Shown: positions 1-8,922 of the stretch, piece after piece | How the letters are laid out: each line of letters opens with the position of its first letter | Position numbering within the stretch: the stretch's first letter is position 1 | DNA from: an uncultured Muribaculaceae bacterium | GTDB lineage: Bacteria > Bacteroidota > Bacteroidia > Bacteroidales > Muribaculaceae | DNA: 37,262 nucleotides | Reading direction: 5' to 3' | Assembly: GCA_947177215.1 (NCBI GenBank) | Contig: CAMWTV010000002.1 | Coordinates: forward strand, 1 to 37,262 | Program-made: the position numbers and the translations under genes | The notes under the pieces: generated by a model | Databases searched by the model: none | Told to the model about the DNA's origin: nothing | The model's input: only the letters and a program-made list of their open reading frames with translations

Positions 1-82
1 CCCCTCTTTTTTTTTTCAAGCATAAGAGGGCATACTATATTCCTCTACGTCTCGTGGGCTCGGAGATTTGTATAAGATACAG
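1..82. other. Illumina read-through artefact: poly-T/C end, P7 adapter (17-40), i7 index TCCTCTAC (41-48), Nextera read-2 transposase sequence (49-82)
   Basis: caagcataagagggcatactatat matches CAAGCAGAAGACGGCATACGAGAT with 4 mismatches; gtctcgtgggctcggagatttgtataagatacag matches GTCTCGTGGGCTCGGAGATGTGTATAAGAGACAG with 2 mismatches; the 8 nt between them match the N712 primer index. Confidence 0.97.
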
Positions 83-369
83 ATCACGACCAGGGCCTTG
101 CACCGTTCAAGACACTCGCCATGGATTCAGGTGTGAACTACACCGCCGGGCTGCCATACGTGCGCACATCGCCCGACCATGGCACAGGCTATGACATAGC
201 CGGCAAAAACAACGCATCGGAAGAGTCGATGCGCAATGCCATCTACACCGCAATCGACATTTTCCGCGCCCGTGAGGCACATGCCGAGCGCACCGCCAAC
301 CCCTTGCGCAAGCATTATCACGAGAAAGGGCGCGACAACGTGGTGCTCGATCTCGCCAAAGACAACTGA
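83..369 (+). CDS. pdxA: 4-hydroxythreonine-4-phosphate dehydrogenase PdxA, C-terminal part, 5' truncated by the contig end
   Basis: In-frame HDQGLAPFKTLAMDSGVNYTAGLPYVRTSPDHGTGYDIAG, characteristic of the PdxA C-terminus; stop at 367-369. Confidence 0.93.
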
Positions 370-457
370 ACGCTCCGCGCATTCACCTGAAAATATTGAT
401 GCCCGACCGAATCACTCTTGATTCAATCGGGCATCGCTGTTTAGATGAACATTATCT

Positions 458-3400
458 TCATAACACGGCTATCTTCTTTCCGCCAACCACATATATTCCG
501 GCCGAGACAGGTATTTCTGTAACAGGAGCCGAATGAGCCGCCACAGCCACAATGCGGCCGTCAACGCCACACACCCTGACTACAGAATCCTTGTCGCCAT
601 AAACCGTCAACGCACCTTTTCCTCCTTCAACACTAAACTGTTCCGAATCGGTTTCAGCAGCAGCCACCCCCGATTCAGGAGCCTCGCGAACAGTCATCTC
701 GTTAAGGCTCTGCGCCATATTGGCAACAGCCCCGTCGGTCACTGTCATGGGCGAATATATCTCGAGACTCGATTTCATCATTTTCCCTTCATGATGGGCG
801 GCTATCTCGCCGGCATTCATGCCCGAACGCCAGAACGACACCTCCGAAATCTCGCGCGACACATCGGCATTCTCATCATCGCCAATCAGCAAATCGCCGA
901 GAGTAAGCTGCTCCGCAACCTCGGCGGCAACAACACCGTCGACATACAGGAACGTGCGCCCCCAGGCATAATAGTGAGTCAGCGCCACATCGTGCCAGCC
1001 GCCGTCAGAGAGAAGGCCTGCTTCGGTGCTCACCGCGTTTTTTAGCGGAGAGTTATAGGTAAGGCTTCCGTCGGCATTCACTGTCACAGAACCGCTGTAC
1101 TGCTTTCTCGCGCCATGTTCAAACCACAGCAGGCGCCCGGCATCCGCACCTTTCAAACGCACATCGACTGTGAAAGGATGCACCGTGCCCTCATGCCTGA
1201 CAACCAGTAGGTCGCCACCCGTGAGCATATAATTCTTGCTCATGTCGCGCTCAGGCTGAGGCTTTCCGTCGGCAAGAGCGTCGAACAATGAAGGAACAAT
1301 GGAATACATGAACTCCTGATGACCGGCCAGATTCGGATGAGCCACATCGGCAATGAAACCGTTAGCCCAGTGTCCGGCGCCGTCGTCGATAGCTCCGAGC
1401 ACATTTACCGACGGCACATCCCACTCATGGATAAGCATGTTCATCCGTTTCACGCATGAATAATCGTTATTGTCATAGTCGCCGCGGGTATAGTTGTTGA
1501 CAACAACCGGCACCTTTCCGTCGGCTCTCATGTCGGCGATAAGCTTCAGCATATTGTCGCGGAAACCCGCAAACACCCTCTCCTGGTCAGAAGCGCCATG
1601 AATCCCCTCGTTGCCGAGCGAAAGACCGATCATCACATAACGGCCGAAATCGTGAAGCATATCATCATAGCGGTTAAGCAGATTTGTGGTAGTGTTTCCG
1701 CCAATCGAAACACCCGAAATTTTAAACGGATAGCGGCTATCGCCGTTGGCTGTGCGTTTCTCAAGCTGCTGGCCGTAGAAGTAGGCATATCCCTGGAAAT
1801 TGGTAGAGCCCTGGCCGTTGGCAACCGACGATCCGAACACCGACACACGGTATGGATCGACCTCGGCATCGATAGCGAACTCGCGGCGCGCCATATCGAG
1901 CGTAATCTCATACGTGCCGTTGTTGAGGCGTATATTCTCGCCTCCACCCTCTGTAACAACAGCGGGCGATCCGGCCACACGCCTTACGGCAAGCGCGTCG
2001 TCATTGTTGAATGTGAAATATATGTTGCGGTTCACATATTCGGCCGAAGTCTTCTTGTCGAGCGCCACTGTCGAGCGCCAGATTCCGCGGCCTGCATAGT
2101 CAAGCGTCGTATTGTTAGGCACAATCATCCCCTTCACGTCAAGCGATGTGATCGGCAGCAGCGTCAGCTTATGGTTGCGCGTATCGGCAGTAAGGCGCAC
2201 AAGCTGGCTCTCCGCCACTTCCAGCGGTTCGCCATCAGCCTTAAGGGCACCGTCAAGGCTGCCGAGGAACACAGTCTCGCCACTGTCGGTGACACCGGCA
2301 AAACCATATGTTCCGGGGTTAAGCCGTAGGTAGGCCTCAAACTGCCCTGTATATGCCCCGGTGGGCGAAAGCGGCCTCATCTCTATGTCGCCACCCTCTT
2401 CAACGGCACTTCCTGTAACAGCAAGTGTCATCACATTGACCACCGGATCGGGAGCCACAACAGCATCGAACTCTTCAAGTTTAAGCACATTCAGATGGGC
2501 CAGACCGGTTTTCCGCTCGATGGTGAATGTCAGCTTTCCGTTGGCATCGGGAAAAATGAAATCGCTCACCGCCACATTCATCGTATTGCCGTGATAGTCG
2601 GCCGACCCGTTATAGCGGCCCCCTATGCAGCGCCCTGAAAAGTCCTGACGGGTGCGCCACGAAGTGTTTCCGTCAAAACGGAAATAAGCCCAACGGTCGC
2701 CTGTCTCGTTGGTGCAGCGGCTTCCGAAAGCATGAACGCGATAAGCCTTCTTCGGATCGACACCTGTAAACTCAATGCTCGCCGTAGGCTGACTCAGCTC
2801 CACATAAAAATAATCTTCCGTGGCCGAAGCTATGGCAAGATCGTGCAGATACTCCTCGCGTGGATTCTCAAGACCACCCGAGGCCGCCAGGCCGTTGGTT
2901 TTAAGATACTGAAGGGTGGTTGCCGTTATGCCCGACGGCTCATTGGCCGAGTTGACCAGACTGAACGACGAGTTGGCAGGTATGATATCGTTCTGGGTAC
3001 ACACTATGTTGTTCCAGTAATTACCGTTAACGTCGGCTCCCACAGTCTCGTCGCCATGGTCGCGGCCGCCGGCAGTCTTGCTTTCTCCGAAATCGATATA
3101 GATGGCCTGCGAGAGTCTGAAATTATCCGGACGCTCCACCCCCTCGATCTCCTCTATCTTCATGGCATTGATATGACACATGGCCTGCACACGGCTGATA
3201 GTGAAGGTTATGTTTCCATGCTCGTCGGGAAATATCGGATCGCTCACCGTAACGGTGTTGTTATTGCCGTTATATCCGTCGGCGCCGCATCCGGTGCCCG
3301 ACATCCGGTGGTTCTCGTTCCACTCGTTAAGGCCGCGGAACGAATAATTGCCTATTCTGGTCTGGTCGTTGGCGCGGCTGCCGAAGGCATGGAAACGGTA

Positions 3401-3826
3401 GGCCTTACCGGTGTCAAGACCACGGAACGTAAAAAAGTTATAATCCTGAAAGTCTTCGATAAACAGATAGTCTTCAGTTGCAGTGGCCACCGCCAGATCG
3501 CCGAGCAGATCAGCCGAAGGCTCCATAAGGCCGCCGGCACTGCGCCCGTTGGTCATGAACCTGACATTTACAAGCACATCGCAGTCGGTGCTTTCATTGG
3601 CCGAGGTGATCATCGGAAACACCGTGCCGGGATACACATAATTGTTGCCCGAACTTTTCACGTTTGTCCACCAGTTGCCGTTCTGATCGGCCCCTTCGGT
3701 GGTATGCCCGCGCTCCTCTTTCACATCGCCGAAGTCGATGTAGAACGTGCGGCTCACATTTTCCGCATACATGCTCCCTGCCGCTCCCAAGGCAGCTGCC
3801 AGAAAAAGTAATTGATGTTTTTTCAT
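458..3826 (-). CDS. Secreted multidomain SGNH/GDSL-type esterase with two tandem N-terminal modules, a LamG-like domain and a T9SS-like C-terminal tail
   Basis: 1122 aa; signal peptide; repeated YIDFG...HAFGSR...FIFPD modules; SGNH-like FGSSVANGQG, SLGNEG and DVAHPNLAGH blocks; C-terminal VCGVDGRIVAVAAHSAPVTEIPVSAGIYVVGGKK. Confidence 0.8.
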   Translation of the reverse strand: MKKHQLLFLAAALGAAGSMYAENVSRTFYIDFGDVKEERGHTTEGADQNGNWWTNVKSSGNNYVYPGTVFPMITSANESTDCDVLVNVRFMTNGRSAGGLMEPSADLLGDLAVATATEDYLFIEDFQDYNFFTFRGLDTGKAYRFHAFGSRANDQTRIGNYSFRGLNEWNENHRMSGTGCGADGYNGNNNTVTVSDPIFPDEHGNITFTISRVQAMCHINAMKIEEIEGVERPDNFRLSQAIYIDFGESKTAGGRDHGDETVGADVNGNYWNNIVCTQNDIIPANSSFSLVNSANEPSGITATTLQYLKTNGLAASGGLENPREEYLHDLAIASATEDYFYVELSQPTASIEFTGVDPKKAYRVHAFGSRCTNETGDRWAYFRFDGNTSWRTRQDFSGRCIGGRYNGSADYHGNTMNVAVSDFIFPDANGKLTFTIERKTGLAHLNVLKLEEFDAVVAPDPVVNVMTLAVTGSAVEEGGDIEMRPLSPTGAYTGQFEAYLRLNPGTYGFAGVTDSGETVFLGSLDGALKADGEPLEVAESQLVRLTADTRNHKLTLLPITSLDVKGMIVPNNTTLDYAGRGIWRSTVALDKKTSAEYVNRNIYFTFNNDDALAVRRVAGSPAVVTEGGGENIRLNNGTYEITLDMARREFAIDAEVDPYRVSVFGSSVANGQGSTNFQGYAYFYGQQLEKRTANGDSRYPFKISGVSIGGNTTTNLLNRYDDMLHDFGRYVMIGLSLGNEGIHGASDQERVFAGFRDNMLKLIADMRADGKVPVVVNNYTRGDYDNNDYSCVKRMNMLIHEWDVPSVNVLGAIDDGAGHWANGFIADVAHPNLAGHQEFMYSIVPSLFDALADGKPQPERDMSKNYMLTGGDLLVVRHEGTVHPFTVDVRLKGADAGRLLWFEHGARKQYSGSVTVNADGSLTYNSPLKNAVSTEAGLLSDGGWHDVALTHYYAWGRTFLYVDGVVAAEVAEQLTLGDLLIGDDENADVSREISEVSFWRSGMNAGEIAAHHEGKMMKSSLEIYSPMTVTDGAVANMAQSLNEMTVREAPESGVAAAETDSEQFSVEGGKGALTVYGDKDSVVRVCGVDGRIVAVAAHSAPVTEIPVSAGIYVVGGKKIAVL

Positions 3827-3971
3827 GTTTAATTAAATTTTGGTCTTTAGCAGGAGTCTGCGCATACAGCTCCGGCTTTCAATAATGCGTATGCAAAATT
3901 ACAGCGGCAAAATCTTATTCATAAGTAAATTCCGCTCAATTAAGAGTAAAAATGTTTTCGCGCGTAAATAA

Positions 3972-4007
3972 AAAAATAACAGGTCAGATTGTTGACCTGT
4001 TATTTTT
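3972..4007. terminator. Perfect 15-bp hairpin, probable bidirectional terminator downstream of GH2
   Basis: AAAAATAACAGGTCA-GATTGT-TGACCTGTTATTTTT. Confidence 0.85.
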
Positions 4008-4078
4008 ATAAAATGTATTTCTATCGGCTGGCAGCTCGCGCAAGCCGCCGATACTGTTTGAGTCACAAACCTGTCAGC

Positions 4079-5896
4079 TTACTTTCCGAGGCTATTGCAG
4101 ATTGCCTTGTTGGCCTCCTTGAGGCGCTTTTCGTCAAGCTTCATAACCTTGCGGTCGTAAGTCATCAGACCGTTCACCTCACCCTCAACGTCGGTTGTCT
4201 GGGTGTAGACAGCGGCAGAGAATCCGGCATCGATCAGTTTGCGGAGCTCGTCGGCATATTTCACATACTCGTCAGTAACCTCTTTCGGGCTCTTGAACTG
4301 CACGTAGCCCCAGTTGCGGTCAGGCATCCAGATATGGCCGTCGACAACCATACCGATGCCGCCATATTCACCGAGAGCGTTAACTCTCTGGCCATCGTAG
4401 AGATACATGCCGGGGCCGGGATAGTTGTGCAGGTCGATGATATCGCCGCAGGGATAGAAGTTGCCGCCGCTCGCGGGGTTGACCAGACGCGACGGGTCGT
4501 AGTTCTTTGTCCACTCGGTGATCTCCTGAGTCTTGAACTGACCCCACGACTCGTTGAATGGAACCCATGTTACCACACAGGGGTAGTTGTAGAGATTGTC
4601 GATTATCTCTTTCCATTCGCGGCGGTAGTTGGCCTCGCTCTCGGCCGAGCGCTTCTGCTCTGTGCCGTGGAAATATTCGCGGTTCTGCCACTCGGGGCCA
4701 CGGTCGCCGTTAGGCATATCCTGCCATACGAGAATACCATTACGGTCGCAGTAGGTGTACCATGTGGCAGGCTCCACTTTCACATGCTTGCGGATCATGT
4801 TGAAGCCCCACTCCTTGGTCTTGTCTACATCAAACACCATAGCCTCATAGCTCGGGGCGGTGTAAAGGCCGTCAGGCCACCATCCCTGGTCAAGCGGGCC
4901 GAACTGGAACAGGTCTTTGTTGTTGAGCTGCATGCGCATGATTCCGTTGGCGTCGCGTTTTGCCGAGATCTTGCGCATGGCGGCATAGCTCTTCACCTTG
5001 TCGGCAGCCTTGCCGTCGGCATAGAGTGTAACTTCCAGATCATAGAGATTGGGAGCGTCGGGCGACCACAGCTTGACATCGGCAGGCATGTCGATAACAA
5101 CTGCCTCGCCGTTGATGCTCTTTCCGGTAGCCACTGCCTTGCCACCCTCGGTAACTTTTACCTCGGCCATCTGGCCGGGAGCGGCAACCGAAGGGATCAC
5201 ATCTATTTTCAGTGTGTTTGCGTCAATATCCGAAAGGATGCGCAGACCCTCTACATGCACCGGAGCCACAGGCTCGAGCCATACGGTCTGCCAGATTCCG
5301 GTAACCGGTGTGTACCATATACCGTCGGGATGCTTAACCTGCTTGCCACGGGGCTGATAGCCGCGGTCAGAAGGGTCATAGACACGGACAACGAGTTCGT
5401 TGTCGCCTTTGGCGTTCAGGGCCGGAGTCACATTGAGGCTGAACGGAGAATAGCCACCCTTGTGGCCTCCCACCTTCACACCGTTCACCCACACGTCGCA
5501 TTCCCAGTCAACACCGCCGAAGTTGAGCATCACATCTTTCCCCTTCCACTGCGAAGGCACGGTGAACGAACGCTTGTACCAGAGAGCCTGGTTCTCGCCC
5601 ACATTTTTGCCCACACCCGAGAGGCTCGACTCTACCGGAAACGGCACAAGAATCTCACCCTCGAAACCTGAAGGTCTGGAAGCATTTTTATCAACAATCG
5701 CATAATCCCACAGGCCGTTGAGGTTTTTCCAGTCGCCGCGTTCCATTATCGGGCGGGGATATTCCTGCCAAACATTCTGCGGATCGATTTTCTCACCCCA
5801 CGGGGTGGCAATTTTGTCGCCGGCCGGTTTATAGGCAAATCCGGTCAGGGCTGTAGCCATAACCACGGCGGTCATCAAGGATTTTACTTTTAACAT
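4079..5896 (-). CDS. Glycoside hydrolase family 2 protein (beta-galactosidase/glucuronidase-like)
   Basis: WECDVWVNGVKVGGHKGGYSPF jelly-roll motif, catalytic VPFNESWG and NALGEYGG; start chosen at MLKVKSLMTAVVMATALTG (signal peptide) rather than the track start at 5950. Confidence 0.88.
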   Translation of the reverse strand: MLKVKSLMTAVVMATALTGFAYKPAGDKIATPWGEKIDPQNVWQEYPRPIMERGDWKNLNGLWDYAIVDKNASRPSGFEGEILVPFPVESSLSGVGKNVGENQALWYKRSFTVPSQWKGKDVMLNFGGVDWECDVWVNGVKVGGHKGGYSPFSLNVTPALNAKGDNELVVRVYDPSDRGYQPRGKQVKHPDGIWYTPVTGIWQTVWLEPVAPVHVEGLRILSDIDANTLKIDVIPSVAAPGQMAEVKVTEGGKAVATGKSINGEAVVIDMPADVKLWSPDAPNLYDLEVTLYADGKAADKVKSYAAMRKISAKRDANGIMRMQLNNKDLFQFGPLDQGWWPDGLYTAPSYEAMVFDVDKTKEWGFNMIRKHVKVEPATWYTYCDRNGILVWQDMPNGDRGPEWQNREYFHGTEQKRSAESEANYRREWKEIIDNLYNYPCVVTWVPFNESWGQFKTQEITEWTKNYDPSRLVNPASGGNFYPCGDIIDLHNYPGPGMYLYDGQRVNALGEYGGIGMVVDGHIWMPDRNWGYVQFKSPKEVTDEYVKYADELRKLIDAGFSAAVYTQTTDVEGEVNGLMTYDRKVMKLDEKRLKEANKAICNSLGK

Positions 5897-6010
5897 CACT
5901 GAGTTGTAGAATATTGGTTTATGAATTAATTGGTTCACAGCTTCAAACATAACGGGTCTCCGACCGGTAACTACTCATCAGAGCCGTCTGTTTTTATCCG
6001 GCCCGAGGCA

Positions 6011-8026
6011 TCAGCGCTCCACAATCTTCCCCTCAAGCATCATCACATCGCTGTTCAGACGGGTGCTGCCGTCATACTGCGCACGTGTTATCAGCAGCCA
6101 TACAGTGTCGTTGTCGTAGAGAAAAAACGAGTTGTAATAGGCGCCTGTGCCAGCCGGCAGCGGATCGTTGCCACTGAGAGGCAGACGCGCATATTTGAAA
6201 TTGTGACCTGTGTTGTCGGCCATCATCACCTGAGGGCGGTTGGTCTGCCACACGTTTCCGGTCTGGTTGGTGTGGGCCATTATCAGGAACTCGCCGGTGG
6301 GGAGCTGGATCATATAGGGCGCTCCGGCAAATTTGTTGAGCGATGTGTGCCAGCGGTTGGCGTCGTTTACCTCGTCCCAGGGTTCGGTGTCCCATTCGCC
6401 GTCAAGCGGACGGTGAACGAGCGACGGCGCGATGTTTCCGTTAACGCTCTCCTCTATAAACATCACACCCTTGTTTCCCTGCATGACAACAGCCACCGGC
6501 ATGCCGTCGCGGGCGCCATGCTTATAGCTCGCACGCTTATAGGTAGTCCATGTCTCGCCGTTGTCGGTCGAGCGTGAGCTGAGAATCTCCTGAAACATGT
6601 TGTCGCGCTGGGTGTCCCACCACGTGGCTTCCGACGACACAAGCAGCTCAAGCTCTCCGTTGGGCATCTGCACCACCTGAGGTTCCCACGTGCGTCCACG
6701 TCCAACGATTATCGGATCGCCCCATGTTTCGCCGCCATCCTTCGACAGGCATGCGAGCACCTTGCTGTTCTGGTTACCCTCCGGATTGCCGTTGGCAACT
6801 ACCGTGAGAATTATCCATCCGTTTTGCAGACGTGTCATCTCCGGATTGCATATGCGGTAATAGTTACAGCCGTGAAAAGCGTTAGTGATGCTGTAGATAG
6901 TAACGGGGTCAGTCCATGTCTTGCCGTTGTCATAGCTCTTGCGCAGATATGAATTCTGCCAGTGATCGGTAGCGCCTCCGTGATATGTCAGAAGAATCTT
7001 GTTCTCGTCAACACGACACATGCGTGGATATTCAACCTGAAGATTCTCTGGCGTCAGACAAACGAGTTTCTTCTCTCTGTCCCACTCTATCAGGTGCGAC
7101 ACAGGCTTCACGGTCTCGTCGACCTTGAACGTCGAGTAGTCGCTCCAGGTCTTCACGGTCTTGGTCAGTTCCACCACATCGCCGTCGATCGTTGCCTTGG
7201 CCACTGCGAGATACTCTTCACCTGGGGTAAGGCCGCTTATAAGCTCCGAACGGTATTTTCCGCTACCCTTTCTTGTTACACTGTATTTCTTGAGCGAATC
7301 CTTGTCTTTGCCGAACCAGAATTCAGGCTGAGGATCACCGCTCACTCCTGTGAGCGAGAACGGGGCCTGCACACGGTCTTTCTCTATAATCCAGTCTTCA
7401 GTGTCCCAGGCAATGCCGCCCAGCGTGGTGGCGAGCTTGCCGGCGCCGAAAATAACCGATCCGTCGGCCGTCACGAAATAAGGACGCACCGAATATTGGG
7501 TGGAAGGCAGAAGCCCTGTGCAGTTGATCACGAAAGAGTCGCCTTCAGGAAGGGCGTCACCAACTTTGGTGCGGGGAAGTATCGAATAAGTGCGCCCCAC
7601 ACCCTGCATGGCGGCGGTAAATCCGTATTCAACAATATCGGCTCCCTGGAAATCAGGTTTAGAAATCTCTATCTCGGCATTGTTCGGCCCCAGAGTCACA
7701 ACATCGGCATTGAACGTAACGAGCTTTATCTCACGCTCTTCAATAACGGGAGGGCATGCCGGATCACCGTTCACAACCGCACGGCACAGCGATGGAGCCG
7801 ATGCCTTGAATGTATAGGTGGGCGATGTGGCGCCGGCCACATCATTCCATGTCTTGCCGTTATCGGTAGATACCTGCCATGTGATGTCGCCGTAGTTTCC
7901 GGCCTTCCAGTCAAGATCAAGAGTTACATTCTGCCCTGAGCGCGCATAGCTCACAGTGCGCCCTGCCATAGCCGTGGCAGGCAGAATGGCCATGAGCATC
8001 ATGGCCGCTATATATCGCAATTTCAT
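6011..8026 (-). CDS. Secreted sialidase-fold (BNR/Asp-box) exoglycosidase, possibly GH93-like exo-arabinanase, with N-terminal Ig/Fn3-like modules
   Basis: 671 aa; Asp-boxes STDNGKTW, SYDNGKTW, SKDGGETW, STDNGETW; EYPRMCRVDENKILLTYHGG; signal peptide. Confidence 0.75.
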   Translation of the reverse strand: MKLRYIAAMMLMAILPATAMAGRTVSYARSGQNVTLDLDWKAGNYGDITWQVSTDNGKTWNDVAGATSPTYTFKASAPSLCRAVVNGDPACPPVIEEREIKLVTFNADVVTLGPNNAEIEISKPDFQGADIVEYGFTAAMQGVGRTYSILPRTKVGDALPEGDSFVINCTGLLPSTQYSVRPYFVTADGSVIFGAGKLATTLGGIAWDTEDWIIEKDRVQAPFSLTGVSGDPQPEFWFGKDKDSLKKYSVTRKGSGKYRSELISGLTPGEEYLAVAKATIDGDVVELTKTVKTWSDYSTFKVDETVKPVSHLIEWDREKKLVCLTPENLQVEYPRMCRVDENKILLTYHGGATDHWQNSYLRKSYDNGKTWTDPVTIYSITNAFHGCNYYRICNPEMTRLQNGWIILTVVANGNPEGNQNSKVLACLSKDGGETWGDPIIVGRGRTWEPQVVQMPNGELELLVSSEATWWDTQRDNMFQEILSSRSTDNGETWTTYKRASYKHGARDGMPVAVVMQGNKGVMFIEESVNGNIAPSLVHRPLDGEWDTEPWDEVNDANRWHTSLNKFAGAPYMIQLPTGEFLIMAHTNQTGNVWQTNRPQVMMADNTGHNFKYARLPLSGNDPLPAGTGAYYNSFFLYDNDTVWLLITRAQYDGSTRLNSDVMMLEGKIVER

Positions 8027-8057
8027 TATTTTCAGTTTTGATAGTAAAGAGGGGTGA

Positions 8058-8663
8058 CTATTGTTTTATCATCCGGTAAACCACCGTTTTTCCGTCGGCG
8101 TCGCCAAGAGTGAGAACATATTCTCCCGAAGGAAGCATTGAGAAATCGGCGTTGTTGATCACGTTGCCGTTATGCTCTGTCACATTTACCAGACGCCCGG
8201 ACATGTCGACCGCCGAAATGCGCACGGCATCGAAACCGCTGATCGTTACAGGCCCTGCAGTTGGATTCGGGCCGATTTTCAGTCCGGGGATCACGGTGCT
8301 CTCTATTCCGGCCGAAGCAAGGTTGAACTCAACCGTCTGGAGGCAGTCGCAACTGTCGGTTATGTCAAGCATATAGACACCGGCCGAAGTAGCCTGAAAG
8401 GTAGATTCCGAGCCGAGTTCGGCTCCGGCAGGCGTGTACCACCGGTAGGTGTAGCTTCCGCTTCCGCCGGTAACAACCACATTTCCGCCAAGTATCAGAC
8501 CGCCGCCGTCGGCAGGCATTGTCAGCTCTACCCTGTCGGTCGACACTTCAAACAGCGGATTCTGACCCAGAGGCATCTTCACAATCGACTGGGCTGCACA
8601 GCCCACAGCTATTGCCACACTCAGAGCCCCTGCGGTAAGTATTCTTTTCATATTTTGGTTCAA
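8058..8663 (-). CDS. Small secreted protein with SprB-like/PKD-like repeat and type A T9SS C-terminal sorting domain
   Basis: GGSGSYTYRWYTPAG...GVYMLDITDSCDC, then LKIGPNPTAGPVTISG...SGEYVLTLGDADGKTVVYRMIKQ. Confidence 0.75.
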   Translation of the reverse strand: MNQNMKRILTAGALSVAIAVGCAAQSIVKMPLGQNPLFEVSTDRVELTMPADGGGLILGGNVVVTGGSGSYTYRWYTPAGAELGSESTFQATSAGVYMLDITDSCDCLQTVEFNLASAGIESTVIPGLKIGPNPTAGPVTISGFDAVRISAVDMSGRLVNVTEHNGNVINNADFSMLPSGEYVLTLGDADGKTVVYRMIKQ

Positions 8664-8695
8664 GGAAATTTATTGGTTATGGGGATAGTCAGGTG

Positions 8696-8726
8696 CAAAG
8701 ATAATAATTCTCACCATTTTTCCCAA
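8696..8726 (-). promoter_or_regulatory. Bacteroidetes-type promoter (TTG-N20-TATCTTTG) upstream of the 8058-8663 gene
   Basis: Plus strand CAAAGATA at 8696-8703 and CAA at 8724-8726. Confidence 0.5.
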
Positions 8727-8804
8727 CTTCAACAATTCTTTATCTGTCCGGCTGAAGGCTACGTCGGCTCCGGCCTGCCGCAACACTCTCTGCCGGAGAG
8801 ATAA

Positions 8805-8882
8805 ATCGGGGATGTCAAAACTCACAAATTACAAGAGCTGCGTCAAAAAAAGCGCTTTTATTTGAGTTTTGACATCCCTGAT
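8805..8882. repeat. Long interrupted palindrome (20-bp arms with one G.T pair; 16-bp perfect core)
   Basis: GGGATGTCAAAACTCA (8809-8824) and TGAGTTTTGACATCCC (8863-8878); inner AAAAGCGCTTTT palindrome (8848-8859). Confidence 0.9.
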
Positions 8883-8922
8883 ATCGTTTACAGCAGATTT
8901 ACTGCCGGATGCCTGTATGGCG

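Noticed and set aside
1-16. Poly-C/T tract as a promoter or repeat
   Set aside because: Explained by poly-A/poly-G read-through beyond the P7 adapter
2732-3811. 359-aa plus-strand ORF
   Set aside because: Antisense to the SGNH gene, no recognisable motifs
3989-5671. 560-aa plus-strand ORF
   Set aside because: Entirely antisense to the well-supported GH2 gene; low-complexity His/Val/Leu-rich translation typical of shadow ORFs in GC-rich codons
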